From Reyranella sp. CPCC 100927 (GTDB taxonomy: Bacteria; Pseudomonadota; Alphaproteobacteria; Reyranellales; Reyranellaceae), in assembly GCF_007859315.1 (NCBI RefSeq), contig NZ_VOHA01000001.1, forward strand, positions 1,178,001 to 1,242,000: a stretch of 64,000 nucleotides of DNA. Direction: 5' to 3'. The notes under the pieces were generated by a model. That model did not search any database and was not told where the DNA came from. It worked only from the letters and a program-made list of their open reading frames with translations. Both the position numbers and the translations under genes were made by a program. Position 1 is the first letter of the stretch, and each line of letters begins with the position of its first letter. Of this stretch, positions 23,941 through 33,956 are shown piece after piece.

Positions 23941-24759
23941 ATGAAGAACTGGACGCTCGACGACATCGCCTGGGATGCCTTCGATCGCTCGAAGGTGGAT
24001 CCCGAGCTGTTGAAGCTGGTGAAGGCCGCGGCGCTGGTCGAACACAACGGCTACGAGTACGCGACCTATCTGAAAAACGTGTTCGGTGAGGACGCCGAGT
24101 TCACGACGGCTATCGATGGCTGGGCGCGTGAGGAGGTTCAGCACGGCGAGGCGCTGGGCCGCTGGGCCATGATGGCTGACCCTACTTTCAACTTCGATAC
24201 CGCGTTCAAGAAATTCACTGACGGCTACAAGCTGCCGCTGGATGTCACCACCTCGGTGCGCGGCACGCGGGCCGGCGAGCTGATGGCCCGCTGCATCGTC
24301 GAGACGGGGACCAGTTCCTACTACAGCGCCTTGCGCGATGCGGCCGGAGAGCCGGTGCTCAAGCAGATCTGCGCCTACATCGCGGCCGACGAGCTGCGGC
24401 ACTACAAGCTCTTCTATACCCACATGCGCCGTTGGCTCGAGCGCGAGCACCTGGGCAAGTGGGGGCGGCTGCGCATCGGCCTCGCCCGCATCCAGGAAAG
24501 CGAGGACGACGAGCTGGCCTATGCCTACTTTGCGGCCAACGCTCCGGCGGGCGCCGTGTACGAGCGTAGCGTCTACGCCGGGGCCTATGCGCGTCGCGCC
24601 TATGCGGTCTACCGGCCCGGCCACGTCCAGCGCGGCGTTGCGATGGTCCTGAAGGCGGCCGGGCTGGATGCGACAGGCCGTCTCAACGACTGGCTGACCC
24701 GCCTTGCCGTCGGTTTCATGCGCTGGCGCAGCCAGCGCCTGGCGCGAGCGGGAGCGTAA
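23941..24759 (+). CDS. Ferritin-like diiron protein
   Basis: A 272-residue all-helical protein with two sets of diiron-type ligands: VEHNGYEYATY with REEVQHGEAL (E-x-x-H), and IVETGTSSYY with AADELRHYKL (E-x-x-H). This is the layout of the ferritin-like/ribonucleotide-reductase-like superfamily, near the acyl-ACP-desaturase and AurF branches, so it is probably an O2-dependent oxidase or hydroxylase. The substrate is not evident. ATG 23941 is chosen because the frame upstream runs through the ATP synthase terminator. It stands alone between the ATP synthase operon and ctpA. Confidence 0.8.
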   Translation: MKNWTLDDIAWDAFDRSKVDPELLKLVKAAALVEHNGYEYATYLKNVFGEDAEFTTAIDGWAREEVQHGEALGRWAMMADPTFNFDTAFKKFTDGYKLPLDVTTSVRGTRAGELMARCIVETGTSSYYSALRDAAGEPVLKQICAYIAADELRHYKLFYTHMRRWLEREHLGKWGRLRIGLARIQESEDDELAYAYFAANAPAGAVYERSVYAGAYARRAYAVYRPGHVQRGVAMVLKAAGLDATGRLNDWLTRLAVGFMRWRSQRLARAGA

Positions 24760-24916
24760 GCGTCCCGGGCGGTTGTCTGACCATATCTTGATCAGTTGCG
24801 CTGCATCGCACACCATCGCGCGAGCTTTGGGGGGCCGCCCTTGTTCAGCCATAAAGCGGCGGCTATCGTGCCGGCATAGCGGCTTTTTTTCCGCACTCTC
24901 GGTCTCGGAAAGAGTC

Positions 24917-26329
24917 ATGAAATTCATGCGCCATCCGGCCCTCGCGGCCGCGCTTTCCCTCTCGCTCGTGGCTGCACCGGCAATCGCCTGGGCGCAGGAC
25001 AAGGCTCCCGACAAGGACAAGCCCAAGACCGACAAGAGCGAGCTGTACCAGCAGCTCAACCTGTTCGGCGATGTGCTGGAGCGCATCCGCAACGACTACG
25101 TCGAGCCGCCCAAGGAAACCGACCTGATCGAGGCGGCGATCAACGGCATGCTGGCGTCGCTCGACCCGCACAGCTCGTACATGAACCCCAAGCAGTTCCG
25201 CGACATGCAGGTGCAGACGCGCGGCGAGTTCGGTGGCCTGGGCATCGAGGTCACGATGGACAACGGCCTGGTGAAGGTCGTGGCGCCGATCGATGACACG
25301 CCGGCCGCCAAGGCCGGCCTGCAGTCGGGTGACCTGATCGTCACGCTCGACGACCAGCCGGTCATGGGGCTGACCCTGCAGGAAGCCGTCGAGAAGATGC
25401 GCGGCAAGGTCGACACCAAGATCAAGATCGGCGTACGGCGGCAGGGCAAGGATCCGTTCGACGTCACGCTGACCCGCGCCGTCATCAAGATCCAGTCGGT
25501 GAAGTCCCGCGTCGAGGGCGGCGACATCGGCTATGTCCGCATCACATCGTTCACCGAGCAGACCGCGGCCGGACTGAACGCGGCGCTCGAGAAGTTCAAG
25601 AAGGATCTGGGCCCGAAGTGGAAGGGCGTGGTGCTGGATCTGCGCAACAACCCGGGCGGTTTGCTTGATCAGTCGATCGCCGTCAGCGACGTCTTCCTCG
25701 ACAAGGGCGAGATCGTCTCCACGCGCTCGCGCAAGGCCGAGGACGTGCAGCGCTGGAACGCCAAGCCGGGTGACCTGGCCGAGGGCCGGCCGATCGTGGT
25801 CCTGGTCAACGGTGGTTCGGCGTCGGCGTCGGAGATCGTCGCCGGTGCGCTGCAGGACCACAAGCGCGCCATCGTGCTGGGTACGCGCAGCTTCGGCAAA
25901 GGCTCGGTGCAGACCATCATGCCGGTGACCGGTGGCGGCGCCATGCGGCTGACCACGGCGCTGTACTTCACGCCGTCGGGCCGATCGATCCAGAAGGAAG
26001 GCATCAAGCCCGACATCGAGGTCGAGCAGGCCAAGGTCGAACCCCTCAAGCCGGCCGACCGCACGCGCGAGGAGAATCTGCGCGGCTCGATCACCAATCC
26101 CAACAACCGCAAGGACGGCACGCAGCCCAAGGACGGCAGCAAGGCGCCGTCGCCGGACGCGCCCAAGCCTGAGGCCAAGCCGGAAGGCACGCAGCCGCCG
26201 GCCGAGTCGAAAGACACGCCGCCGCAGGATCCCAATGAACCTGCGGCTCAGGCCGCCAACGACTACCAGCTCCAGCGGGCCATGGACCTGATCCGCGGCA
26301 TCACGCTGTACAGCCAGCGCGGCAACTGA
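24917..26329 (+). CDS. ctpA: C-terminal processing protease CtpA (S41)
   Basis: A 470-residue periplasmic serine protease. Signal peptide 1-26 ends at AWAQ. The PDZ domain (about 85-165) includes GEFGGLGIEVTM. The S41 domain (about 190-365) has the catalytic serine in NGGSASASE and lysine in RSFGKGS. After about 375 comes a Lys/Pro-rich low-complexity tail, longer than usual. GGAAAGAG precedes the ATG. The following polysaccharide deacetylase and RppH genes are common alphaproteobacterial neighbours, where CtpA acts in envelope and peptidoglycan maintenance. Confidence 0.93.
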   Translation: MKFMRHPALAAALSLSLVAAPAIAWAQDKAPDKDKPKTDKSELYQQLNLFGDVLERIRNDYVEPPKETDLIEAAINGMLASLDPHSSYMNPKQFRDMQVQTRGEFGGLGIEVTMDNGLVKVVAPIDDTPAAKAGLQSGDLIVTLDDQPVMGLTLQEAVEKMRGKVDTKIKIGVRRQGKDPFDVTLTRAVIKIQSVKSRVEGGDIGYVRITSFTEQTAAGLNAALEKFKKDLGPKWKGVVLDLRNNPGGLLDQSIAVSDVFLDKGEIVSTRSRKAEDVQRWNAKPGDLAEGRPIVVLVNGGSASASEIVAGALQDHKRAIVLGTRSFGKGSVQTIMPVTGGGAMRLTTALYFTPSGRSIQKEGIKPDIEVEQAKVEPLKPADRTREENLRGSITNPNNRKDGTQPKDGSKAPSPDAPKPEAKPEGTQPPAESKDTPPQDPNEPAAQAANDYQLQRAMDLIRGITLYSQRGN

Positions 26330-26349
26330 AGACGCTGTTGCCGATCCGG

Positions 26350-26381
26350 GGCGCGGGCGCAGCACCAGCAGCGCCCGCGCC
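26350..26381 (+). terminator. Hairpin after ctpA
   Basis: GGCGCGGGCGC and GCGCCCGCGCC form a perfect eleven-base stem with a ten-base loop, 20 bases after the ctpA stop. There is no T-run. CTATAG at 26386-26391 directly after it looks like a -10 element for the next gene, but no good -35 lies at the right distance. Confidence 0.55.
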
Positions 26382-26433
26382 TCTGCTATAGTGCGCCGCT
26401 GTCTCGGGGCAGCACGTGTAGCGGAGCGTCGGC

Positions 26434-28200
26434 ATGACCATGGAAAACCCCTCACCGACATTGCGTACGCCCGCCAGGCGCGGTCGTGGCCTTTATGTCG
26501 CCTGCGGCGTGGGTGTGGCCGTTCTGGGTGCGGTGCTGGCCTATGGCTATTGGGGCAGCGCCGGGCGCAATCTGACGGCGACCCTGGTCATCCCGCCAGC
26601 AAACGCTGACAGTTCAACACCTGGACCCGTCCAGTCTGCACAGGCCCCCAAGGTCGAACCGGCACCGCAGGCAGCACCGCCTCCGCCCTCACCACCGGTA
26701 CCACCGTCGGAAACGGCCCCACCGCCGACGGCTGACTCCAAGCCGGCTCCCGCCGCGCCGTCACCTGGAGCCGCGCCGACAGCGGCTGAGCCCAAGCCGT
26801 CGCCACCTGTACCAGCGCCACCAGCCGCGGGTCCGACGGCGGAGAAGCCACCCGCTTCACCACCGCCGGCCGCCGAGACCAAGCCGGCACCTCCAGCGAC
26901 GACACCCGCGGGCAGCGATCCGGCACCCTCCACGCCGGCCGCGCCGTCGACGACAACCGACAGCAAACCGGTATTGCCCGCCGCGCCGCCGCCGGGTGCC
27001 GATCCCGCGCCTTCAGCATCCCCTCCTGCTGCGCCGCCGCCGGCCGTTACCGATACCAAGCCGGCACCGCCGTCGGCGCCGGCAGCCCCCACCGCACCCG
27101 CCCCGCCGTCCACGGCAGGCGGGACGGCGCCTGCGGTGCCGTCTGAGAAGGCTGGTAGCCCGCCATCGTCACCAACCGCGGAGGCGCCGCCATCCGGTAG
27201 CGCTGCTGCGCCACCACCTGGTGCCAATGACGGCAAGCCGTCGCCCGGCACGCCATCGGTGGATGAAAAGCCCAGCCCACCCGTGGTGCCGCCGCCGACG
27301 CTGGTTGCGGCCAACGGCCTGCCGGCGCCGCCGCCGGAGAAACCACCAGTGCCCGCACGCTGTCCGCCGTTGGATCCGGCGGTCCTGACGGAACTGGCGC
27401 CGATCGGCCGGCTGCCGCGCGTCGATGCCAACGGCTGCATGCCATGGCTGGCGTACGCCGCGCCGTTCAACTACCGCGAGACACGGCCGCGCGTCGGTAT
27501 CGTCGTGCTGGGGCTGGGCAAGGACCCGCAGGTGACGCAGCGCGCCATCGACGGTTTGCCGCCGCGGATCACGCTGGCCTTTGCATCCGATGCGCCATGG
27601 CTTGATCGTTGGGTCGAGCGTGCCCGCGCGCGCGGGCACGAAGTGCTGGTGATGCTGCCGGTGCAGACCACCGACAAGCCACTCGATTCCACGCTGGCGC
27701 CGTTGCGCGCCGATATCACGCCGGCCGAGAACCTGCGGCGCCTGCAGATGGTGCTGGCGCGCGCCGGTACCGGTTACAGCGGCGTCATCGTGCCGACGAC
27801 GACACCGTTGAATTCAGCCGAGCCGGCCCTGCGGCCGCTGATCAAGGAGATCAGTGATCGCGGGCTGCTGCTGTTGGAGACGTTCCGCACCGGCCGGCTG
27901 GTCTATCAGCTCAGCAAGGAACTGGGGGTGCCCTACAGCGCTGACGCCGGCTGGATCGACCGGCAGAACGACGCCGGGGAGATCGTGGCCAACCTGCAGG
28001 CGCTCGAGGACTTCACCATGAAGAACCGCTTTGCGCTCGCCGTCGGCATGGCACAGCGCGAGACCGTCGAGCGGTTGATCGCCTGGTCAAAGGATATCGA
28101 AGCGCGCGGGCTCGTCCTTGCCCCGGTCACCGGCCTCACCGAGTGCCTCGATCTGTGCGCCGATCGTGTACGCAAGGCGATGACGGGCGGCGTGCGATGA
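26434..28200 (+). CDS. Divergent polysaccharide deacetylase family protein with Pro/Ala-rich linker
   Basis: A 588-residue membrane-anchored protein. An N-terminal transmembrane segment (about 20-42) is followed by a linker of about 250 residues (about 52-305) made almost wholly of Pro, Ala, Ser and Thr. The C-terminal domain (about 330-580) belongs to the YibQ/divergent polysaccharide deacetylase family: RPRVGIVVLGLGKDPQVTQR, LPPRITLAFASDAPWLDRW, EVLVMLPVQ. The linker could span the periplasm or peptidoglycan layer. It lies between ctpA and rppH, a common arrangement in this class. Enzymatic activity is not proven for this family. The start is ATG with GGAG upstream. Confidence 0.87.
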   Translation: MTMENPSPTLRTPARRGRGLYVACGVGVAVLGAVLAYGYWGSAGRNLTATLVIPPANADSSTPGPVQSAQAPKVEPAPQAAPPPPSPPVPPSETAPPPTADSKPAPAAPSPGAAPTAAEPKPSPPVPAPPAAGPTAEKPPASPPPAAETKPAPPATTPAGSDPAPSTPAAPSTTTDSKPVLPAAPPPGADPAPSASPPAAPPPAVTDTKPAPPSAPAAPTAPAPPSTAGGTAPAVPSEKAGSPPSSPTAEAPPSGSAAAPPPGANDGKPSPGTPSVDEKPSPPVVPPPTLVAANGLPAPPPEKPPVPARCPPLDPAVLTELAPIGRLPRVDANGCMPWLAYAAPFNYRETRPRVGIVVLGLGKDPQVTQRAIDGLPPRITLAFASDAPWLDRWVERARARGHEVLVMLPVQTTDKPLDSTLAPLRADITPAENLRRLQMVLARAGTGYSGVIVPTTTPLNSAEPALRPLIKEISDRGLLLLETFRTGRLVYQLSKELGVPYSADAGWIDRQNDAGEIVANLQALEDFTMKNRFALAVGMAQRETVERLIAWSKDIEARGLVLAPVTGLTECLDLCADRVRKAMTGGVR

Positions 28201-28210
28201 CGGTGCGCCC

Positions 28211-28702
28211 ATGAAGCGCACCATCGATCTGCCGGCAGGGTACCGCCCCAACGTCGGGATCATGCTGATCGCGCCCGATCGGCGGGTGTGGGTCGGCCAG
28301 CGGACGGACCGGGATCCTGATGCCGAACAGGCCGGCTGGCAGATGCCGCAAGGCGGCATCGATGACGGCGAAACGCCGATGCAGGCGGCGCGCCGTGAGC
28401 TGGAGGAGGAGGTCGGCACCGGCAAGGCCGAGATCCTGCGCGAAAGCGGCCAGTGGCTCGCTTACGACCTGCCGCCGGCGCTCGCCAAGTCGCTATGGAA
28501 GGGACGCTTCCGCGGCCAAGCGCAGAAATGGGTGGCCATGCGCTTCACCGGCCATGACTCCGACATCGACATCGCCACGCAACACCCCGAGTTCCGGGCT
28601 TGGCGCTGGGCGCCGGCCAGCGAGCTGGCGGATCTGATCGTGCCCTTCAAGCGCGATGTCTACCGTGCCGTGCTGGCCGAGTTCGCCGATCTGGTCGGCT
28701 GA
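28211..28702 (+). CDS. rppH: RNA pyrophosphohydrolase RppH
   Basis: A 163-residue Nudix hydrolase that removes pyrophosphate from mRNA 5' ends and so starts decay. The Nudix box is complete: GGIDDGETPMQAARRELEEE then VG (about 47-68). The N-terminal GYRPNVGIMLI and QMPQGG are RppH marks that separate it from other Nudix enzymes. It begins ten bases after the deacetylase stop, in the same transcript. Its end is two bases from the convergent gpmI. Confidence 0.93.
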   Translation: MKRTIDLPAGYRPNVGIMLIAPDRRVWVGQRTDRDPDAEQAGWQMPQGGIDDGETPMQAARRELEEEVGTGKAEILRESGQWLAYDLPPALAKSLWKGRFRGQAQKWVAMRFTGHDSDIDIATQHPEFRAWRWAPASELADLIVPFKRDVYRAVLAEFADLVG

Positions 28703-28704
28703 CG

Positions 28705-30312
28705 TTACGCCACTTTGCGCGCCGCTTCCTGGCGCATGGCGGATGGCACCGTGAGCACATGGGCGCGCGGCGTCGCGCGCAGCAGCGATTGGCCGGTCAT
28801 CTCCGCCGGCTGCTTCACGCCCATCAGCGCCAACAGGGTCGGGGCGACGTCGGCCAGACGGCCGTCGGCCAGCGAGACGACCTCAGCAGGCGCGTTGAAC
28901 AGCACCGCCGGCACCTTGTTCAAGGTGTGCTGGGTGTGCGGCTGGTTGGTTTCGTAGTCGAAGAGCTGCTCGACGTTACCGTGGTCGGCCGTGACCAGCA
29001 GGGCACCGCCGGCGCGCTTGATCGACTCCATCAGACGTCCGAGGCAGGCGTCGACCGTCTCGACCGCCGTCACGGCAGCGGCGAAGACGCCGCTGTGACC
29101 GACTTGGTCGGTGTTGGCGTAGTTGACGACGATCAGGTCGAAGCGGTGGGCATCGATCGCCTCGACCAGCCGATCGGTGACTTCAGCCGCGCTCATCTCC
29201 GGCTTCAGGTCATAGGTGGCGACCTTGGGTGAGGGCACCAGGATGCGCTCCTCGCCGGGAAACACCCGCTCCTCGCCGCCGTTGAGGAAGAACGTGACGT
29301 GCGCGTACTTCTCCGTTTCGGCGATCCGCAGCTGTGTCAGGCCGGCATCGGCGACGATCTCGCCCAGCCCGTTGGCGATGGCGATCGACGGGAACAGCGT
29401 ATCGAGGAAGCTGTTCAGTGCGGTCGAATACTCGGTAAGACCCAGGGCCGCGGCGAACGTCACGACGCGCGGTCGCGCGAAGCCGTCGAACAGCGGATCC
29501 AGCAGCGCCGTCAGGATTTCACGCGCGCGATCGGCGCGGAAGTTGCCCATCAGCACGCCGTCGCCGTCCTTCATGCCCGTGTAGCCGTCGATCACGGTGG
29601 GGAGCACGAACTCGTCGGTCGTTTTCGCCGCATAGCCGTTCGCGACAGCCTCATCGGGCGTCGCCGTGCGTTCGCCCTGGGCATCCGTGAGGGCGATGTA
29701 AGCCTTGGTCACCCGGTCCCAGCGCTTGTCGCGGTCCATGGCATAGAACCGGCCGGACACGGTGGTGATGGTGATCGGCAGGCCTTGGGTGAGGGCGGCC
29801 TGGAGATCAGCCAAATACTCCCGCGCGCTCTGCGGCGGCGTGTCGCGGCCATCGAGAAAAGCGTGGATGCGCACCGGCACGCCGGCGGCGGCAACGATGT
29901 TGGCCAGCGCCGCGATATGCGCCTGATGACTGTGCACGCCGCCCGGCGACACCAGTCCCAGCACATGGCATGCACCGCCGCTGGCCTTGAGCTTGGCAAT
30001 GAAGGCCTCCAGCGTCGGGCTCTTGGCCAGGCTGCCGTCGGCGATCGCCTGGTCGATGCGGGGCAGGTCCTGCATCACCACGCGGCCGGCGCCGAGATTC
30101 ATATGGCCGACCTCGGAATTGCCCATCTGGCCCGACGGCAGGCCGACATAGAGCTCCGAGGCATCGATCAGACCTTGCGGGCAGGTGGCAACCAGCCGAT
30201 CGAAATTGGGCGTGTGCGCCGCCAACACGGCATTGTCACGGGGATCGAGCCGATGGCCCCAACCGTCCATGATACAGAGCACGACAGGGCGTGGAGCGTT
30301 GGGTTGCGCCAT
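28705..30312 (-). CDS. gpmI: Phosphoglycerate mutase, 2,3-bisphosphoglycerate-independent
   Basis: A 535-residue Mn-dependent glycolytic mutase interconverting 3- and 2-phosphoglycerate. The metal aspartate is in LCIMDGWGHR and the phosphorylated serine is Ser66 in GNSEVGHMNLGAGR. LVTADHGNVEQ supplies C-terminal metal ligands, and HSHQAHI is part of the substrate loop. Length is a little above the usual 510-515. The C-terminal end (APRAHVLTVPSAMRQEAARK) extends beyond the family. CTATAT on the minus strand at 30368-30373 may be its -10 element. Confidence 0.95.
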   Translation of the reverse strand: MAQPNAPRPVVLCIMDGWGHRLDPRDNAVLAAHTPNFDRLVATCPQGLIDASELYVGLPSGQMGNSEVGHMNLGAGRVVMQDLPRIDQAIADGSLAKSPTLEAFIAKLKASGGACHVLGLVSPGGVHSHQAHIAALANIVAAAGVPVRIHAFLDGRDTPPQSAREYLADLQAALTQGLPITITTVSGRFYAMDRDKRWDRVTKAYIALTDAQGERTATPDEAVANGYAAKTTDEFVLPTVIDGYTGMKDGDGVLMGNFRADRAREILTALLDPLFDGFARPRVVTFAAALGLTEYSTALNSFLDTLFPSIAIANGLGEIVADAGLTQLRIAETEKYAHVTFFLNGGEERVFPGEERILVPSPKVATYDLKPEMSAAEVTDRLVEAIDAHRFDLIVVNYANTDQVGHSGVFAAAVTAVETVDACLGRLMESIKRAGGALLVTADHGNVEQLFDYETNQPHTQHTLNKVPAVLFNAPAEVVSLADGRLADVAPTLLALMGVKQPAEMTGQSLLRATPRAHVLTVPSAMRQEAARKVA

Positions 30313-30412
30313 GAAACGACCTCAAGCTGGCGGTCCCACCGTCGCCGGCGGGCCCTGAGCCAACTGGATATAGTCGCTGCCGGCGTCGGGCTCCAGTAGT
30401 CGATTCGAGGCC

Positions 30413-32047
30413 TCAGGCTGCCTCGAACTTGCCGAACTCCCAATCGCGGCCCGGGGCGGCGGCCAGCAGGGCCTGCGTGTAGGCGTGCTTGGGTCGCAGG
30501 AAGACATCGGCGACCGGGCCGTACTCGACGACCTTGCCCTTTTCCATCACCGCGACCTCGTCGCAGACCTGGGCGGCAACGCGCAGGTCGTGCGTGATGA
30601 ACAGCATGGCAAGGTTCATGCGCTCGCGGATTTCGTCGAGCAGCTTCAGCACCTGGGCTTGCACCGACACATCCAAGGCTGAGACGGCTTCGTCGGCGAT
30701 CAGTACTTCCGGCTCCATCGCCAGCGCCCGGGCGATGCAGATGCGCTGGCGCTGGCCGCCGGAGAACTGGTGCGGATAGCGATCGAGCGCTTCAGGATCC
30801 AGGCGTACCGTCTCCATCAAGGTGCGGGCGCGCTGGTTGGCTTCGGCGTGAGAGGCGCCGAAGTTCATCGGTCCCTCGACGATCGATTCGCCGACGGTGC
30901 GGCGCGGATTGAGCGAACGGTACGGGTCCTGGAAGACGATCTGGATGCGCCGCCGGTGCCGGCGCAGCAGGCGTTGCGGCAGCAGGGCGACATCGTCGTC
31001 ACCCAGTCGCACCTTGCCTTCGGTCGGATCGATCAGCCGCGCGATGCAGCGTGCGACGGTGGACTTGCCGGAGCCGGACTCGCCCACGATGCCCAGCGAC
31101 TCGCCCCGGCGCACCGCGATGTTGACGTCGTCGGCGGCACGCACGGCGTGCGCCTTCTGGAACAGGCCGCCGCCGCCGTAGACCTTCGTCAGCTTCTCGG
31201 TGCGCAGAACCGTGGGCGCGCCGTCATGGCGGACCCGTTCGGCGGGCAGCATGCTGGGCACCGACGAGATCAACATGCGTGAATAGGGATGCCGCGGACG
31301 CAGCAGCAGGTCACGCGTAGGACCAGCCTCGACGAGTTCGCCCAGCCGCAGCACCGCGACACGATGGGCGATGTCGCAGACGACACCGAAGTCGTGCGTG
31401 ATGAACAGCACGCCCATGCCTTTCTCGCGCTGGATGTCCTTGATCAGCTCGAGGATTTGCGCCTGTGTGGTGACATCGAGTGCCGTGGTCGGTTCGTCGG
31501 CGATCAGCAGCGCCGGCTCCAGCACCAGCGCCATGGCGATCATGACCCGCTGGCGCTGGCCACCCGAAAGCTGGTGCGGATAGGAGCCATAGATGCGCGG
31601 CGGGTCGGGCATGCTGACGCGCTCGAAGACCCGGATGATCTTGTCCTTGCGCTGCTGGGCCTCGAGCTTCGTGTGCGTGCGCAGCACTTCGTCGATCTGG
31701 TCGCCGCACGTCATGACCGGATTGAGCGCGGTCATCGGCTCCTGGAAGATCATCGCCATGCGCACGCAGCGCAGGTCCCGCAGCCGTTCCTCGCTGGCGT
31801 TGGCAATCTCCTCGCCCTCGAGCCGGATCTCGCCGCCCTTCACCGGGAGCGACTTGGGCAGCAGGCCCATGACGGCCTGGGCGATCACGGACTTGCCCGA
31901 GCCGGATTCACCGACCAGGCAGACGATCTCGCCGGAGCCGACGGAGAAGTTGACCTTCTCGGCAGCGAACGGGCGATCGCTGCCCTTGGGCAGTGCGATG
32001 GAGAGGTTGCGGACGTCGAGGATAAGACGGTTGGATGTGACAGCCAT
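30413..32047 (-). CDS. Peptide-type ABC transporter, fused double ATPase
   Basis: A 544-residue protein made of two ABC domains like DppD and DppF joined. Domain 1 (about 8-265): Walker A GESGSGKS (46-53), [21 protein letters not shown]. Domain 2 (about 285-535): Walker [10 protein letters not shown] (about 318-326), [21 protein letters not shown]. Each is followed by the family's oligopeptide C-terminal signature ([17 protein letters not shown]). It powers the DppC/DppB-type permeases encoded just upstream in the same operon, two bases away. Confidence 0.93.
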   Translation of the reverse strand: MAVTSNRLILDVRNLSIALPKGSDRPFAAEKVNFSVGSGEIVCLVGESGSGKSVIAQAVMGLLPKSLPVKGGEIRLEGEEIANASEERLRDLRCVRMAMIFQEPMTALNPVMTCGDQIDEVLRTHTKLEAQQRKDKIIRVFERVSMPDPPRIYGSYPHQLSGGQRQRVMIAMALVLEPALLIADEPTTALDVTTQAQILELIKDIQREKGMGVLFITHDFGVVCDIAHRVAVLRLGELVEAGPTRDLLLRPRHPYSRMLISSVPSMLPAERVRHDGAPTVLRTEKLTKVYGGGGLFQKAHAVRAADDVNIAVRRGESLGIVGESGSGKSTVARCIARLIDPTEGKVRLGDDDVALLPQRLLRRHRRRIQIVFQDPYRSLNPRRTVGESIVEGPMNFGASHAEANQRARTLMETVRLDPEALDRYPHQFSGGQRQRICIARALAMEPEVLIADEAVSALDVSVQAQVLKLLDEIRERMNLAMLFITHDLRVAAQVCDEVAVMEKGKVVEYGPVADVFLRPKHAYTQALLAAAPGRDWEFGKFEAA

Positions 32048-32049
32048 GA

Positions 32050-32985
32050 TCAGACGCGCTTGCTCATCTTAGGGTCGAGTGTGTCGCGCAAGCCGTCACC
32101 CAGCATGTTCACCGCCAGCACGGTGAGGGTCAGGAAGATTGCCGGAAAGAAGATATTGTGCGGATACACGCGGAAGAATTGCCGGCCTTCAGCCATGATA
32201 TTGCCCCAGGTCGGCGTGTCGGTCGGAATGCCGATGCCGAGGAAGCTCAACGCCGCCTCCGCCAGTACGGCCGAGGCGCAGATGAAAGTGCCCTGCACGA
32301 TCACCGGTGCCACCGTATTGGGCATCACGTGCCGCCACAGGATCTTGTGTAGTGGCGTGCCGACCGAGATCGCGGCTTCGACATAGGGCTCTTCTCGGAT
32401 CGTCAGCACGACCGATCGCACCAGACGTACGACGCGCGGGATTTCCGGAACGACGATGGCGAAGATCACCGTACCGAGCCCGGCGCGGAACAAGGACACC
32501 AATCCGATCGCCAACAATATCCCGGGTATCGCCATCAACCCGTCCATGATGCGCATCACGATGCCGTCGAGCCATCGGATGTAGCCGGACAGCAAGCCGA
32601 TGAATACGCCCACGGCGATACTGATGGTGGCGACCGTGAAGCCGACGATCAGCGATACCCGCGCGCCGTAGAGAACACGACTGTAGATATCGCGGCCGAG
32701 GCTGTCGGTGCCCATCAGCACGGTCCGCTGGACGGTGGAGCCATCGTCCTGGCGAACGGTGATCTCGACGCCCGGCTTCTTGTTGCGTGTCGTCGGGTCG
32801 ATCTGCGCCGGCGGGACGGTGCCCAGGAACGGCGCACAGAGGCCGATCAATACCATGATCAGCACGATGCTGCCGCCGATCACCACGCTGGGGTGGCGCA
32901 GCAACCGGACCCAGATGCTGGGGCGTACGACGGCGGCAGCGCGTGCGGCTGCGGCGTCGACTTCGTTTTCGAGAACGATGCTCAA
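32050..32985 (-). CDS. Peptide-type ABC transporter permease (DppC-like)
   Basis: A 311-residue inner-membrane permease with about six helices. The N-terminal OppC-type region opens RHPSVVIGGSIVLIMVLIGL. The loop between helices carries GTDSLGRDIYSRVLYGARVS, the hallmark of OppC/DppC proteins, and the EAA loop is EAAISVGTPLHKILWRHVMP. The start is TTG at 32985, overlapping the stop of the DppB-like gene (TTGA), so the two are translationally coupled. Confidence 0.92.
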   Translation of the reverse strand: MSIVLENEVDAAAARAAAVVRPSIWVRLLRHPSVVIGGSIVLIMVLIGLCAPFLGTVPPAQIDPTTRNKKPGVEITVRQDDGSTVQRTVLMGTDSLGRDIYSRVLYGARVSLIVGFTVATISIAVGVFIGLLSGYIRWLDGIVMRIMDGLMAIPGILLAIGLVSLFRAGLGTVIFAIVVPEIPRVVRLVRSVVLTIREEPYVEAAISVGTPLHKILWRHVMPNTVAPVIVQGTFICASAVLAEAALSFLGIGIPTDTPTWGNIMAEGRQFFRVYPHNIFFPAIFLTLTVLAVNMLGDGLRDTLDPKMSKRV

Positions 32986-33923
32986 TAGCGGATCCTCGGA
33001 TCAAGCACGCTGTAGGCGAGGTCGATGACCAGATTGATCAGGACGAAGGTGAAACTGAACATCATGATCACGATCTGGATCACGGGAAAATCGCGTGCCA
33101 GCACGGCGTCCACGGTCAGCCGGCCCAGTCCGGGGATGTTGTAGACGCTCTCGGTGATGACCACGCCGCCGATCAGCAATGCAACACCGATGCCGATCAC
33201 CGTGATGATCGGCACTGCCGCATTGCGCAGCGCGTGGCGCAGCAGCACGACCCGGCCGGGCAGACCTTTGGCGCGTGCCGTGCGGATATAGTCCTCACCC
33301 AGCGTCTCGATGACGCTCGCGCGCGTGATGCGCGAGATCAGGGCGATATAGATCACGGCCAGTGTGATGCTGGGCATGATCAGGCGAATGATGAAGTCGC
33401 CGAAGCCTTCGGAGATCCTGCGGTAGCCTTGCACCGGCAACCAGCCGAGCAGGATCGCGAATACGTAGATCAGCAGGTAGCCGATGACGAATGTCGGCAC
33501 CGAGAAACCCATCACGGAGAAACCCATGACGATCCGGTCGACCCAACCGCCCTGCCGCGAGGCGGCGAGCACACCGACCGGTACCGCGATCAGGACCGCC
33601 AGGATGATCGTGCACAGCGACAGCATCAGGGTTGGCTCGATGCGCTGGCTGATCAGCTCGGCCACGGTCTTCTTGAAGAAGAACGACTCGCCGAAGTCGC
33701 CTGACAGCACGCCACCGGACCAGATCATGAACTGCGTCAGCAGCGGCTCGTCGAGGCCGAGCTTGGCGCGGATCGCATCGACCTGGTCTGCCGTGGCGTT
33801 GTCCCCGGCGATGATCGCAGCCGGATCTCCCGGCGTCAGACGCAACAACATGAAAACGAACACGGCCACGAACAGCAGCACGGGGATCGTGGCGATCAGA
33901 CGCCGGGCAATGAAGGCAAGCAT
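32982..33923 (-). CDS. Peptide-type ABC transporter permease (DppB-like)
   Basis: A 313-residue permease of the OppB/DppB class. Its N-terminus is typical (MLAFIARRLIATIPVLLFVA, then FMLLRLTPGDPA). It has six helices and the EAA loop DYIRTARAKGLPGRVVLLRH. ATG 33923 with AGGA eight bases upstream is preferred to the TTG immediately before it. It pairs with the DppC-like subunit and lies 33 bases after the binding-protein gene. Confidence 0.92.
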   Translation of the reverse strand: MLAFIARRLIATIPVLLFVAVFVFMLLRLTPGDPAAIIAGDNATADQVDAIRAKLGLDEPLLTQFMIWSGGVLSGDFGESFFFKKTVAELISQRIEPTLMLSLCTIILAVLIAVPVGVLAASRQGGWVDRIVMGFSVMGFSVPTFVIGYLLIYVFAILLGWLPVQGYRRISEGFGDFIIRLIMPSITLAVIYIALISRITRASVIETLGEDYIRTARAKGLPGRVVLLRHALRNAAVPIITVIGIGVALLIGGVVITESVYNIPGLGRLTVDAVLARDFPVIQIVIMMFSFTFVLINLVIDLAYSVLDPRIRY

Positions 33924-33956
33924 CAAACCATCCTGATCGTCATGGCGGGAGCCGGC

